Source of the DNA: Rhodococcus sp. HNM0569
GTDB taxonomy: Bacteria; Actinomycetota; Actinomycetes; Mycobacteriales; Mycobacteriaceae
DNA length: 64,000 nt
Assembly: GCF_012726205.1 (NCBI RefSeq)
Contig: NZ_JAASAE010000004.1
Location: 186,001 to 250,000, forward strand
Reading direction: 5' to 3'
The stretch's first letter is position 1, and each line of letters opens with the position of its first letter. The notes under the pieces were generated by a model. The model was not told the DNA's origin and ran no database searches. It saw only the letters and a list, made by a program, of their open reading frames with translations. The translations under genes were made by a program, and so were the position numbers. Positions 25,285 to 34,287 of this stretch are shown one piece after another.

Positions 25285-25541
25285 TGCAGGTAGCCCTCGA
25301 CCTCCGATACCGGGCGCACGGCCGCGTCGTCGGGGTTCTCGCCCGCATGCTTGCGGGCCTCGCGTTGGCGGAGCAGATCCCAGCACTGGTCGAGGGCGGC
25401 CTCGACCTGCTGGAGCTGGGTGTGTTCGTCGTCCGGCGACAGTGCGCCCGACGACACCTGCGACCGCAGCGTCTTCTCCTTGCCGACGAGGGTCTGGATC
25501 TGGTCGAGAATCTGCTGGTGGGCGGCGTCCTGATCACTCAT
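25281..25541 (-). CDS. DUF2630 small helical protein
   Basis: The 86-residue protein is a two-helix coiled coil (HQQILDQIQTLVGKEKTLRS, then HTQLQQVEAALDQCWDLLRQ) followed by REARKHAGENPDDAAVRP and VEGYLQ, the signature of DUF2630, which is common in actinobacteria. The function is unknown. Its stop overlaps the start of the EgtE-like gene (GTGA), so the two are translated as a unit. A GGAG lies upstream of ATG 25541. Confidence 0.88.
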   Translation of the reverse strand: MSDQDAAHQQILDQIQTLVGKEKTLRSQVSSGALSPDDEHTQLQQVEAALDQCWDLLRQREARKHAGENPDDAAVRPVSEVEGYLQ

Positions 25542-25655
25542 GCCGAACTCCTGGTTCTCTCGTCCGGGTGGCCACCGGACGTGACGTGCGGACCGTGCCC
25601 ACGCTAGTCGAGGCGAGCGGTCCGGTGGCGAGATAACAGGAGGGCGGGCCGGGCG

Positions 25656-25811
25656 TCAGGACGCGCGGCGCTCGGCGTCGTCGGCCGGAGCAGCGGGTTC
25701 GGCGGCGTACATCGCTTCGAGCCGGGCCTTGATTTCGGTGGTGCTGATGGACGGACGCGGGGTGGCAACGGGACGGTGTGCGGTCGCGGCGTGTCCGGTC
25801 TGCATCTGCAT
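25656..25811 (-). CDS. Small protein of unknown function (51 aa)
   Basis: The frame from ATG 25811 gives a 51-residue peptide starting MQMQTGHAATAHRPVATPRP and continuing SISTTEIKARLEAMYAAEPA with an acidic-then-basic end DDAERRAS. Third-position G/C is high and GGGAG lies about 13 bases upstream. It is oriented with, and 115 bases upstream of, the DUF2630/EgtE-like unit, so it may be its first gene. No family recognised. Confidence 0.55.
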   Translation of the reverse strand: MQMQTGHAATAHRPVATPRPSISTTEIKARLEAMYAAEPAAPADDAERRAS

Positions 25812-25883
25812 GGTGGATGGATCTCCCGAGGGGTGAAGTGGATCGGTTGCAGGAGCGGGATAGCCACACGCGCCGGGCGCCTA

Positions 25884-25908
25884 ACGTCGATCCGAATCAC
25901 ATCGACGT
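25884..25908. promoter_or_regulatory. Inverted repeat in the divergent region upstream of egtA
   Basis: ACGTCGAT and ATCGACGT form perfect 8-base arms around a nine-base spacer. The 352-base interval 25812-26163 contains no gene and separates the small-ORF/DUF2630/EgtE-like unit from egtABCD; the palindrome lies about 75 bases from the small ORF. It is a candidate regulator site; I see no riboswitch or terminator in the rest of the interval. Confidence 0.4.
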
Positions 25909-26163
25909 GAGTTGGGTCACATCCGCTCCGTCAGCAGTTCTACCCGAAGCTCGGGGTGAATGCCAACTGTACGAATGTCCGATATCGGTGCCGCGCTACG
26001 AATCTGCCGTCGAGCTCGCGCGTCGTGGGCGGCGCGGCGCGCCGGGATGGCCTCGTAGTCCTGCGCGATGTCGGTATCCGGCCCTACTCTCGATTCTGTC
26101 TCCAGGCTCGGTTCTTCTCGCGCGGCCACGTGGTCCGCCGCGATGCCCGGAAGGGAGATCGAC

Positions 26164-27432
26164 ATGGCAATCGCAGTCCGTCCCACGGTCCGCGCGGGCG
26201 CATCGGGTGTGCCGGCAGATCCCACGCAGTCGCACGCGTTCACGTCGCGTCCCGCGGCCGAGGCGCACATCGGTGGCGTGTGCTTCAAGCTCGGCCCACC
26301 GCAACTCCTCGGTGCCGAGCTCGAATGGCTCACCTCCACCGCCGACGGCGCGCGCCCCGACGTCGACGTGCTCACCCGCGCACTCGGGCCGCACACTCCC
26401 ACGAGCATCGACGAGTCGTCGCCCGCTCGGGTGCTTCCGGGTGGCAGCGCCGTCACCGTCGAACCGGGTGGGCAACTCGAACTGTCGAGCGCGCCGTACC
26501 GGTCCGCGCGCGAGCTGTGCGACTTTCTCGAAGCCGACCGGGCCGCCCTCGAGTCTCTGGTGGGCAGGCAGGGGATCCGGCTCCACGACGACGCCGCCGA
26601 CGCCGACCGGCCGCCCCAGCGGCGCCTCGAATCGCCGCGCTATCGCGCGATGGAGACCCGATTCTCGCGTCTCGGACCGTTCGGCAAGGCGATGATGTGC
26701 AACACCGCTGCCACGCAGATCAGCGTCGACGCGGGTTCCGACGTCGCGGCTGTTGCCCGTCGCTGGGAACTCGTGCACGCCATCGGCCCCGCCTTCGTCG
26801 CCGCGTTCGCGACCTCGCCCACACTTGCGGGGGTTCCTGCGGCCCGGTGGGTGTCGCAGCGGATGCGCGCCTGGTTCGAACTCGACCCCACACGCACGGC
26901 GCCGGTGCCCGCGAGTCTCGGCTACGCGCGGTGGGCGCTCGACACTCCGCTGCTGTGTCTGCGCCGCGACGGCGACGACTGGACGTGCCCGCCCGACGCC
27001 ACCTTCGGCGACTGGGTCGACGGCGCGCTCGACGACGTCGCAGGCCGCCGTCCCGGCCCTGCCGATCTCGACTACCACCTGTCGACGCTGTTCCCGCCCG
27101 TGCGCGCCCGCGGCCACCTCGAGATCCGGTACGTCGATGCGCAACCCGGCCGACAGTGGCGCGTGCCGATCGCCGCGGTGGAGGCTCTGCTGTCGGGGCC
27201 GGGCGTCATGGCCGAGGCACTCGACACCGCGCGCTCGACCACGGGCCGATGGCTCGACGCGGCGGAGTTCGGGCTCGCCGACCTCGAATTGCGTTCGACG
27301 GCCACCGCGCTGCTGTCGCTCGCGGCGTCGTACTCGACCGACCCGGAGTTCGTGCGGCTGCTCGACGCCGCTGCGATTCGATGTTGCCGCGGCAGACGCC
27401 CGTCCGCGGCCGACGACGAGGAGACGCGATGA
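26164..27432 (+). CDS. egtA: Glutamate-cysteine ligase EgtA (ergothioneine pathway)
   Basis: The 422-residue protein belongs to the GCS2-type ligases that form gamma-glutamylcysteine, the sulfur donor for EgtB. Motifs: LGAELEWLTS near 53-62, VEPGGQLELSSAP near 99-111, GKAMMCNTAATQISVDAG, and the C-terminal RGHLEIRYVDAQP. ATG 26164 has GGGAG seven bases upstream. It is the first gene of egtABCD and its stop overlaps the egtB start. Cytosolic, ATP-dependent. Confidence 0.95.
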   Translation: MAIAVRPTVRAGASGVPADPTQSHAFTSRPAAEAHIGGVCFKLGPPQLLGAELEWLTSTADGARPDVDVLTRALGPHTPTSIDESSPARVLPGGSAVTVEPGGQLELSSAPYRSARELCDFLEADRAALESLVGRQGIRLHDDAADADRPPQRRLESPRYRAMETRFSRLGPFGKAMMCNTAATQISVDAGSDVAAVARRWELVHAIGPAFVAAFATSPTLAGVPAARWVSQRMRAWFELDPTRTAPVPASLGYARWALDTPLLCLRRDGDDWTCPPDATFGDWVDGALDDVAGRRPGPADLDYHLSTLFPPVRARGHLEIRYVDAQPGRQWRVPIAAVEALLSGPGVMAEALDTARSTTGRWLDAAEFGLADLELRSTATALLSLAASYSTDPEFVRLLDAAAIRCCRGRRPSAADDEETR

Positions 27433-28730
27433 CCTCACGTGAGGCCGTCGCCGCCGCACTCAGCCGGGCGCGCGAGCGCACCACCGTGCTCACCGACAGT
27501 GTCGACGACGGCGACCTGGTCGCGCAGCACTCGCCGCTCATGAGCCCGCTCGTATGGGATCTCGCGCACATCGGCAACCAGGAAGAACTGTGGCTCGTGC
27601 GTGATGTCGGGGGCCGCGACGCGGTGCGCGACGACATCGACCAGCTCTACGACGCCTTCCAGCACCCGCGCGCCACCCGCCCCTCGCTTCCCCTGCTCGA
27701 CCCCGCACAGGCCCGCGACTACGTCGCCACCGTGCGCGACAAGACCTGGGACGTACTGGACCACACCAGGTTCGACGGTCGGCGCCTCGAACGCGACGGA
27801 TTCGCGTTCGGCATGATCGCGCAACATGAGCAGCAGCACGTCGAGACGATGCTCGCTACCCACCAGCTCCGTGCGGGTGCGCGGGTGCTGAGCGCTCCGC
27901 CCACGCCGCCGCCCGCCCCGGGCTCGCGGCCCGGCGAAGTCGTCGTGCCCGCGGGTGTGTTCGAGATGGGGACCTCCACCGAGCCGTGGGCGCTCGACAA
28001 CGAACGCCCCGCGCATCCGGTCGACGTGCGGGCCTTCGCGATCGAGACCTTTCCGGTCACCAACGCGCGCTACCGGGAGTTCATCGACGACGGCGGATAC
28101 GAGCGTCCCGAACTGTGGACCGAACGCGGATGGCGGCATCGCGTCGACGCCGGGCTGGAGGCTCCAGAGTTCTGGACACGCGACTCGGGCGGTGCGTGGT
28201 GGCGGCGCAGTTTCGGCACCCTCGCGCCCGTCGTCGCCGACGAACCCGTCGTGCACGTGTGCTGGTTCGAGGCCGACGCATTCGCGCGGTGGGCGGGCAA
28301 GCGCCTGCCCACCGAGGCCGAGTGGGAGAAGGCGGCGCGGTGGGATCCTCGCACCGGGTGCTCGCGCCGGTACCCGTGGGGAGACGACACGCCCACGGCC
28401 GCCACGGCGAATCTCGGTGGCACACACCTCGGTCCGGCGCGCGTCGGCGCCTATCCCGCGGGCGCGTCGGCGAGTGGTGCCGAGCAGATGATCGGCGATG
28501 TGTGGGAATGGACGTCCTCGGGGTTCGATCCGTACCCCGGGTTCGAGGCGTTCCCCTATCGCGAGTACTCCGAGGTGTTCTTCGGCGGCGACTACCGCGT
28601 GCTGCGCGGCGGGTCGTTCGGCACGGACGAGGTCGCGTGCCGCGGCACCTTCCGCAACTGGGACCACCCGATCCGGCGGCAGATCTTCGCTGGCTTCCGG
28701 CTTGCGCGAGACGCCGGGGGTACCCACTGA
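27429..28730 (+). CDS. egtB: Ergothioneine sulfoxide synthase EgtB
   Basis: The 433-residue non-heme iron enzyme couples gamma-glutamylcysteine to hercynine with O2. The N-terminal DinB_2-like domain supplies the three-His iron site, His47 in DLAHIGN and His133/His137 in QHEQQHVET; the C-terminal FGE-sulfatase domain (about 170-430) has FPVTNARYREFID, RLPTEAEWEKAARW and the closing RGGSFGTDEVACRGTFRN and AGFRLARD. Length and layout match mycobacterial EgtB. It overlaps egtA by four bases (ATGA) and abuts egtC. Confidence 0.97.
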   Translation: MTSREAVAAALSRARERTTVLTDSVDDGDLVAQHSPLMSPLVWDLAHIGNQEELWLVRDVGGRDAVRDDIDQLYDAFQHPRATRPSLPLLDPAQARDYVATVRDKTWDVLDHTRFDGRRLERDGFAFGMIAQHEQQHVETMLATHQLRAGARVLSAPPTPPPAPGSRPGEVVVPAGVFEMGTSTEPWALDNERPAHPVDVRAFAIETFPVTNARYREFIDDGGYERPELWTERGWRHRVDAGLEAPEFWTRDSGGAWWRRSFGTLAPVVADEPVVHVCWFEADAFARWAGKRLPTEAEWEKAARWDPRTGCSRRYPWGDDTPTAATANLGGTHLGPARVGAYPAGASASGAEQMIGDVWEWTSSGFDPYPGFEAFPYREYSEVFFGGDYRVLRGGSFGTDEVACRGTFRNWDHPIRRQIFAGFRLARDAGGTH

Positions 28731-29495
28731 ATGTGCCGGCATCTGGGCTATCTCGGGCCGGCGCGCGCCGTGGCCGACGTCCTCACCGAAGGGTCCACAT
28801 CGTTGCTGAACCAGTCGTTCGCGCCGCGCGACATGCGCGGTGGCGGCACGATCAACGCCGACGGCTTCGGAGCATGCTGGTGGGACGGCAGCGCGATCGG
28901 CCGGTACCGCAGCGCGCAGCCACTGTGGTCGGATCCCGCAGTACGCGAGACACTCTCGTCGATACGCTCGACGGCGGTCGTGGCAGCCGCGCGGTCGGCG
29001 ACGGTGGGCATGCCGGTCGAACGGTCGGCGTGCGCACCGTTCGTCGGTGCCGAGGCCGGCGAAATGGGAGCGTGGGCGTTCAGCCACAACGGCGTCGTGC
29101 CCGGGTGGCCGCACAGCATCGCGCCGCTCGCGGCAACTCTCTCCGTCACCGAGCTGCTGGGCCTCGAAGCCTCCACCGATTCGGCGACGCTGTGGTTGTT
29201 GCTCGCACGGGCCCTGCGCGACGACCCGCCCGAGACGGCGCTGCCCGCGCTCTCGCATGCGGTCGCCGAAGCCGCGCCGGGAGCGCGTCTGAACTTCCTG
29301 TTGTGCAACGGCACCGACCTGTGGGCCACCACGTGGTACCACTCGCTGTCGGTCCTGGTCGACGACGACCGAGCCGTCGTCGCGTCCGAACCGCTCGACG
29401 ACGACCCCCGTTGGGAGTCCGTCGCCGACCGCCATCTCGTCGTCGCCCGCCCCGGGCGGCTGATCGTCACACCACTCGAGATCGGAGTCCCATGA
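28731..29495 (+). CDS. egtC: Gamma-glutamyl hercynylcysteine sulfoxide hydrolase EgtC
   Basis: The 254-residue class II amidotransferase-fold enzyme begins MCRHLGYLG, exposing Cys2 as the N-terminal nucleophile after Met removal. It removes glutamate from the EgtB product. Further Ntn features are SFAPRDMRGGGTINADGFG (substrate loop) and WAFSHNGVVPGW. It starts at the base after the egtB stop and its own stop overlaps egtD by four bases. Confidence 0.96.
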   Translation: MCRHLGYLGPARAVADVLTEGSTSLLNQSFAPRDMRGGGTINADGFGACWWDGSAIGRYRSAQPLWSDPAVRETLSSIRSTAVVAAARSATVGMPVERSACAPFVGAEAGEMGAWAFSHNGVVPGWPHSIAPLAATLSVTELLGLEASTDSATLWLLLARALRDDPPETALPALSHAVAEAAPGARLNFLLCNGTDLWATTWYHSLSVLVDDDRAVVASEPLDDDPRWESVADRHLVVARPGRLIVTPLEIGVP

Positions 29496-30463
29496 GCGCC
29501 ACCACCCTCGAGGTCCATCTCAGCCCCGAGCAACTGGTCGACGACATGCGCACCGAAGTCCGCGCCGGGCTCACCACCGACCCGAAGTGGCTGTCGCCCA
29601 AATGGTTCTACGACGACCTCGGCAGTGCACTCTTCGAGGAGATCACCGCGCTACCCGAGTACTACCCGACCCGCACCGAGCGGGCGCTGCTCACCGCGCA
29701 CGCCGCCGACATCGCGCGCCGTGCGGGCGCGGAGGTCCTCGTCGAACTGGGCTCGGGCTCGTCGGAGAAGACGCGCCTGCTGCTCGACGCCGGGCTCGAG
29801 GCGGGCACACTGCACACCTACGTGCCGCAGGACGTGTCGATCGGTGCGCTCGAAGCGGCCGCGGACGCCGTCGCCCGTCAGTATCCGGCGCTCGAGGTGC
29901 GAGGCGTCGTCAGCGATTTCACCGGCTCGCTCGAGCACCTGCCACGCGGCGGTAGACGCATGATCGCGTTCCTCGGTGGCACCCTCGGCAATCTCGTGCC
30001 GGACGAACGCGCCGACTTCCTCGCGCGCATCGCAGCCGTCCTCGAATCGGGGGAGCACCTGCTGCTCGGCGTCGGGCTCGTCGTCGACGAGTCCGTCGTC
30101 GTGCCCGCATACGACGACGCGGCAGGCGTGACCGCGCGCTTCAACCGCAACGTCCTCGACGTCCTGAACCACCGGCTCGGCGCCGACTTCGACTCGTCGC
30201 GCTTTCGTCATGTGGCGCTGTGGGATCCGCACAACGAGTGGATCGAGATGCGGCTCGAGGCCACCGACGACATGCTCGTCCACATCGGCGACCTCGACAT
30301 CGATGTCCCGTTCCATGCAGGCGAACAGATCCGCACCGAGATCTCGGCGAAGTTCACCGCGGCAGGTCTGGCCGCCGAACTCGACCGAGCGGGCTTCGAC
30401 GTCGAACAGACCTACACCGACGAGGGCCGGCTGTTCGCGCTGATGCTCGCGGTGCGGCGCTGA
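29492..30463 (+). CDS. egtD: Histidine N-alpha-methyltransferase EgtD
   Basis: The 323-residue SAM enzyme trimethylates histidine to hercynine. Motifs: SPKWFYDDLGSALFEEIT (35-52) with ALPEYYPTRTE holding the histidine-binding Tyr, the SAM loop LVELGSGSSEKT (83-94), and FLGGTLGNL near 155-163. Length is the family norm. ATG 29492 overlaps the egtC stop. No egtE follows; the operon may continue into the sugar-dehydrogenase-like gene 51 bases downstream. Confidence 0.97.
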   Translation: MSATTLEVHLSPEQLVDDMRTEVRAGLTTDPKWLSPKWFYDDLGSALFEEITALPEYYPTRTERALLTAHAADIARRAGAEVLVELGSGSSEKTRLLLDAGLEAGTLHTYVPQDVSIGALEAAADAVARQYPALEVRGVVSDFTGSLEHLPRGGRRMIAFLGGTLGNLVPDERADFLARIAAVLESGEHLLLGVGLVVDESVVVPAYDDAAGVTARFNRNVLDVLNHRLGADFDSSRFRHVALWDPHNEWIEMRLEATDDMLVHIGDLDIDVPFHAGEQIRTEISAKFTAAGLAAELDRAGFDVEQTYTDEGRLFALMLAVRR

Positions 30464-30514
30464 ACTCATCCAGAAGGACGACCCACAACCGACCCCGAGA
30501 GGCAAGACAACCCT

Positions 30515-31717
30515 GTGAAATCGACTCGCGTCCTCTTCGTGTCCTGTGCAGCGGCTCTGGCGATGGGGGTGGGCGCGGCGACCGCGTGCGCTCAACCCTC
30601 GATCGACACCGGCAGCCTCGGTGACGGGAGCGTGGATTCCGAAGGCGACGGTCCGGGCGGGCCGCCTGCCGACGACTCGCTGCCTGCCCTGTCGGTCGAG
30701 ACCGTCCTCGACGGCCTCGACCACCCGTGGGACGTCGTCGCGACACCCGACGGCGCTGTACTCACCGGGCAGCGTGAGGGTGGGTTCGTCGTCCGTCGCG
30801 CCGACGGTTCCACCGGACCGGTCGACGCGGATCTCGCAGATCTGTACGCAGAATCGGAGACCGGGCTGATGGGCCTCGCACTCGCTCCCGATTTCGCGCA
30901 GTCGCGCACGCTCTACTCGTGCCAGGGACACCGGTCCGGCGACGGCACCGACATCCGCGTCGTGGCGTGGACAGCGGATCCCGACTGGACCGCACTGACG
31001 CGGGAACGCACCGTGTTCGGTGGCATCCCCGTGCAGGGCGGGAGGCACGGCGGCTGCCGCGTCCTCGCAGCCGAGGACGGCACCCTGTACATCGGGACGG
31101 GCGACACCGCGTCGGCGTCGGTGCCCCAGGATCCGGCCTCGTGGGGCGGCAAGGTGTTGCACATCGACACGAACGGTGCGCCCGCCGCCGGCAACCCCGA
31201 TCCGGCCAGCCCCGTCTACTCACTCGGTCATCGCAATGTGCAAGGCCTTGCGTTGCAACCGGACACCGGGCGGCTCTACGGCGTCGAGCAGGGCACCTCA
31301 CGCGACGACGAGGTGAACTTGCTGCGGCCGGGCGGCAACTACGGCTACAAACCCGACCGTCTGCCCTTCGTGTACGACGAGTCGGTGCCGATGACCGACC
31401 CGGACCGCGTCCCGGGCGCGATCGAGGCGGTGTGGAGCTCCGGGTCCAGTACGCTCGCCACCGCGAGCGGCGCGTTCGTCGACGGTGCGCGGTGGGGCGA
31501 GTGGGACGGCGCACTCGCCGTCGGCGTCCAGAAGGAGAAGCGGCTGATGTTCCTGCGCCTCGCCGAGGACGGGCTGTCGGTGACTGCCCGCTCGGATGCG
31601 CTCGTCGACCAGCACGGACGATTGCGGTCGATCACGCCGCAGTCCGACGGCTCGCTGCTCGTCACCACCGACAACGGTGACGGCGCCGACCAGGTGCTGC
31701 GCGTCGCTCCCGCCTAG
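30515..31717 (+). CDS. Secreted PQQ-dependent sugar dehydrogenase-like beta-propeller (possible lipoprotein)
   Basis: The 400-residue protein has an N-terminal signal (CAAALAMGVGAATACAQ) with a plausible lipobox ATAC at Cys25, a low-complexity acidic linker, and a GSDH/Hhip-type propeller: GLDHPWDVVATPDGAVLTGQ, ETGLMGLALAPDF, GGKVLHIDTNG and GHRNVQGLALQPDTG. Such proteins oxidise sugars with PQQ in some bacteria; in actinobacteria the role is mostly unknown (LppZ of M. tuberculosis is similar in type). It follows egtD by 51 bases with its own GAGAGG site. Confidence 0.85.
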   Translation: MKSTRVLFVSCAAALAMGVGAATACAQPSIDTGSLGDGSVDSEGDGPGGPPADDSLPALSVETVLDGLDHPWDVVATPDGAVLTGQREGGFVVRRADGSTGPVDADLADLYAESETGLMGLALAPDFAQSRTLYSCQGHRSGDGTDIRVVAWTADPDWTALTRERTVFGGIPVQGGRHGGCRVLAAEDGTLYIGTGDTASASVPQDPASWGGKVLHIDTNGAPAAGNPDPASPVYSLGHRNVQGLALQPDTGRLYGVEQGTSRDDEVNLLRPGGNYGYKPDRLPFVYDESVPMTDPDRVPGAIEAVWSSGSSTLATASGAFVDGARWGEWDGALAVGVQKEKRLMFLRLAEDGLSVTARSDALVDQHGRLRSITPQSDGSLLVTTDNGDGADQVLRVAPA

Positions 31718-31719
31718 CG

Positions 31720-32598
31720 TCAGCTCGAGAAAGCGAGGACGCGCGCCGGCCCACCGGATCCGCCCGCGTGGGTCGGCGCGCCCACGAACACCGTTGCGCC
31801 CGAGGCCGGCACGGCATGCAGATCGGCGAGCACCTCGACGGCGTAGATGCCCGACCCGAGTGCCGCGAGGTGCGCGCTGTAGCTGGTGTCTCGACCGGCG
31901 TCGATGCTGAGTGTGTCGGTTCCGATGCCGACGACACTGCGCTCGTGCACCAGTCGCTCGACGGCCTCGCGGGCGAAGCCCGGGGTGTGCTGCACGCCCG
32001 TGGCATCCTGGTTGGTGAAGGCGCCCGGCTCGGAGAGGCGGGACTGCCAACCGGAATGCAGTGCGACGAAAGCGCGTTCGGGGATCCGCCCGTGGAGACG
32101 TTCCCACTGGTCGATGTCTGCGGTGCTCAGCAGCGCATCGTGATCGGACGCTGCACGTGCGGCGATGTCTATCACCACAAGCGGCGCGGTGAGGTTCTCG
32201 ACGGGGATGCGTTCGACCGTGATCCCGTCCGGATCGGCATGCGCAGGCGCGTCGACGTGGGTGCCGGTGTGCTCGTCGTAGCTCAGCTCGTTGACGTAGA
32301 AGATGCTCTGCGGCAGCAGCGAACCCAGTGATCCGGTGTCGTTGTTCTTGTTGTCGGCGACCGTGCGCATCGCGAAGCGCCGACTGCCTGGCCACACCGG
32401 GAAGTGCTCGTCCACCACGTGCGTCAGATCCCAGACCGTTCCCGCAGGGTGCGCAACAGCGCGCCGTGGTGACCCGACCGCGCCGACCATTCCGGCTGTC
32501 GCCGCCGTGACCAGGCCCGCGGTGACGAGCGCCCGGCGCCCGAGGCGGCGACGCGCAAGCTGCTCGTACACGGTGGCGGTGACGTCGGGTGAGCACAT
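31720..32598 (-). CDS. Cyclase-family metal hydrolase (kynurenine formamidase-like), Tat-type signal
   Basis: The 292-residue protein carries the cyclase/formamidase motif HTGTHVDAPAH (110-120), which binds divalent metal, with the preceding DLTHVVDEHFPVWPG typical of the fold. The N-terminus ARRRLGRRALVTAGLVTA has consecutive arginines before a hydrophobic stretch, suggesting Tat export. Family members hydrolyse formyl-kynurenine, isatin or similar amide/lactam bonds; the substrate here is open. It is convergent with the sugar-dehydrogenase-like gene (two bases apart) and divergent from the symporter. Confidence 0.9.
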   Translation of the reverse strand: MCSPDVTATVYEQLARRRLGRRALVTAGLVTAATAGMVGAVGSPRRAVAHPAGTVWDLTHVVDEHFPVWPGSRRFAMRTVADNKNNDTGSLGSLLPQSIFYVNELSYDEHTGTHVDAPAHADPDGITVERIPVENLTAPLVVIDIAARAASDHDALLSTADIDQWERLHGRIPERAFVALHSGWQSRLSEPGAFTNQDATGVQHTPGFAREAVERLVHERSVVGIGTDTLSIDAGRDTSYSAHLAALGSGIYAVEVLADLHAVPASGATVFVGAPTHAGGSGGPARVLAFSS

Positions 32599-32730
32599 GG
32601 GCGACTCCGGTGGACATTGCGGCGTGCAGATTCACGGATGATACCGGGCGTCGCCGCGACAAAACGCACGGTTTGTGCCAGATTGTCACCCTGCGCCGAA
32701 TCCGAATCGTTCTGTAGGAAGTGTTCACTC

Positions 32731-34215
32731 GTGACCGACGTGCTCGACAGCATCAACAGCTTGGTATGGAGTCCTCCGCTCGTGTACATGTGCCTGCTCG
32801 CGGGCCTGTACTTCACGATCCGCACGAGATTCGTCCAGGTGCGGCGGATACCGGACATGATCTCTCTGCTGCTCCACGGCGAGAAGTCGCCGTCGGGAGT
32901 GTCGTCCTTCCAGGCGCTCGCGATGTCGCTCGCCGGTCGTGTCGGCACCGGAAACATCGCGGGTGTCGCCACCGCGATCGCCTTCGGCGGCCCGGGTGCC
33001 GTGTTCTGGATGTGGATAGTCGCATTCCTCGGCGCGTCGACGTCCTTCGTCGAGTGCACCCTGGGGCAGATCTACAAGGAGAAGGACCCCGACGGGCACT
33101 ATCGAGGTGGGCCTGCCTACTACATAGAGAAATGCATGCGGCAGAAGTGGTATGCGCTGCTGTTCGCGGGGGTCACGGTGGTCGCGGCGGGGCTGCTGCT
33201 GCCGGGGATCCAGTCCAATTCGATTGCCGTGGCGATGGACAACGCGTGGGGGATGCCCACGTGGGTCGCTGCGCTCGGCATCGTCATCGTGCTGTCGTTC
33301 ATCGTGGTCGGCGGCGTCAAGCGCATCGCCAACTTCGCAGGCATCGTGGTGCCGTTCATGGCGGTCGCCTACATCATCGCGGCGCTGGTGGTCGTGTTCG
33401 TCAACGCGTCGCAGATTCCCGAGGTGGTGCGGCTGATCTTCTCGAGTGCCTTCGGCCTCGAGGCGGGCTTCGGTGCGATCGTGGGCCTCGCCGTCGAGTG
33501 GGGTGTCAAGCGAGGCATCTACAGCAACGAGGCGGGGCAGGGTAACGGGCCGCACTCCGCCGCCGCGGCCGAGGTGTCGCATCCCGCGAAACAGGGACTG
33601 GTGCAGGCGTTCTCGGTGTACATCGACACGCTTTTCGTGTGCTCGGCGACGGCATTCCTGATTCTGTCCACCGGTGTCTACACCGTGTGGTCGGGCGGCG
33701 GGCAGGACGGCGACGTGCTCTACGACGGCAACAACGGTGCGGCCGTCGATGCCGGGCCCGCGTTCGCACAGACCGCTTTCGACAGCGTGTGGAGTAGCGC
33801 AGGCGCGAGTTTCGTCGCGATCTCGTTGGCGTTCTTCGCATTCACCACGATCGTCGCGTACTACTACATCGCCGAGACGAACATCCACTACCTGCTGCGT
33901 AAGGTGCGCAACGGCGCGGTATTGCCGGTCGCGACGCGCGTGCTGCAGCTGTGCTTCCTCGTGATGACCGCCTGGGGAGCGGTGGCCAGCGCGACGCAGG
34001 CATGGACGCTCGGCGACATCGGCGTCGGCGTGATGGCATGGCTCAACATCGTCGCCATTCTGATCATCCAGAAGCCCGCGCTGCGTGCGCTCGACGACTA
34101 CGAACGTCAACGCCGATCGGGTCTCGACCCGCAGTTCGACCCTGTCTCTCTCGGCATTCGCGGCGCCACCTTCTGGGAGAAGAGACGTGAGCGCGAGACG
34201 ACGGCCGTCGAATGA
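32731..34215 (+). CDS. Alanine (glycine):Na+ symporter, AGCS family
   Basis: The 494-residue membrane protein from GTG 32731 (AGGAAGTG upstream) has the AGCS signatures SLAGRVGTGNIAGVATAI, GPGAVFWMWIVAFLG and, near 262-285, VKRGIYSNEAGQGNGPHSAA. About 11 membrane segments are seen. It would import alanine or glycine with sodium. A strong hairpin follows its stop and separates it from a convergent gene. Confidence 0.95.
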   Translation: MTDVLDSINSLVWSPPLVYMCLLAGLYFTIRTRFVQVRRIPDMISLLLHGEKSPSGVSSFQALAMSLAGRVGTGNIAGVATAIAFGGPGAVFWMWIVAFLGASTSFVECTLGQIYKEKDPDGHYRGGPAYYIEKCMRQKWYALLFAGVTVVAAGLLLPGIQSNSIAVAMDNAWGMPTWVAALGIVIVLSFIVVGGVKRIANFAGIVVPFMAVAYIIAALVVVFVNASQIPEVVRLIFSSAFGLEAGFGAIVGLAVEWGVKRGIYSNEAGQGNGPHSAAAAEVSHPAKQGLVQAFSVYIDTLFVCSATAFLILSTGVYTVWSGGGQDGDVLYDGNNGAAVDAGPAFAQTAFDSVWSSAGASFVAISLAFFAFTTIVAYYYIAETNIHYLLRKVRNGAVLPVATRVLQLCFLVMTAWGAVASATQAWTLGDIGVGVMAWLNIVAILIIQKPALRALDDYERQRRSGLDPQFDPVSLGIRGATFWEKRRERETTAVE

Positions 34216-34218
34216 CGA

Positions 34219-34250
34219 GTGGTGCTGCACCTCGGGAGGTGCAGCACCAC
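34219..34250. terminator. Bidirectional intrinsic terminator hairpin
   Basis: GTGGTGCTGCACCT and AGGTGCAGCACCAC form a perfect 14-bp stem with a CGGG loop, between the convergent symporter and DUF218 genes, four bases after the symporter stop. Confidence 0.85.
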
Positions 34251-34287
34251 AGCCTTGTTCGTCTTCGCTCGGCTCGTGTCGGTGGAC

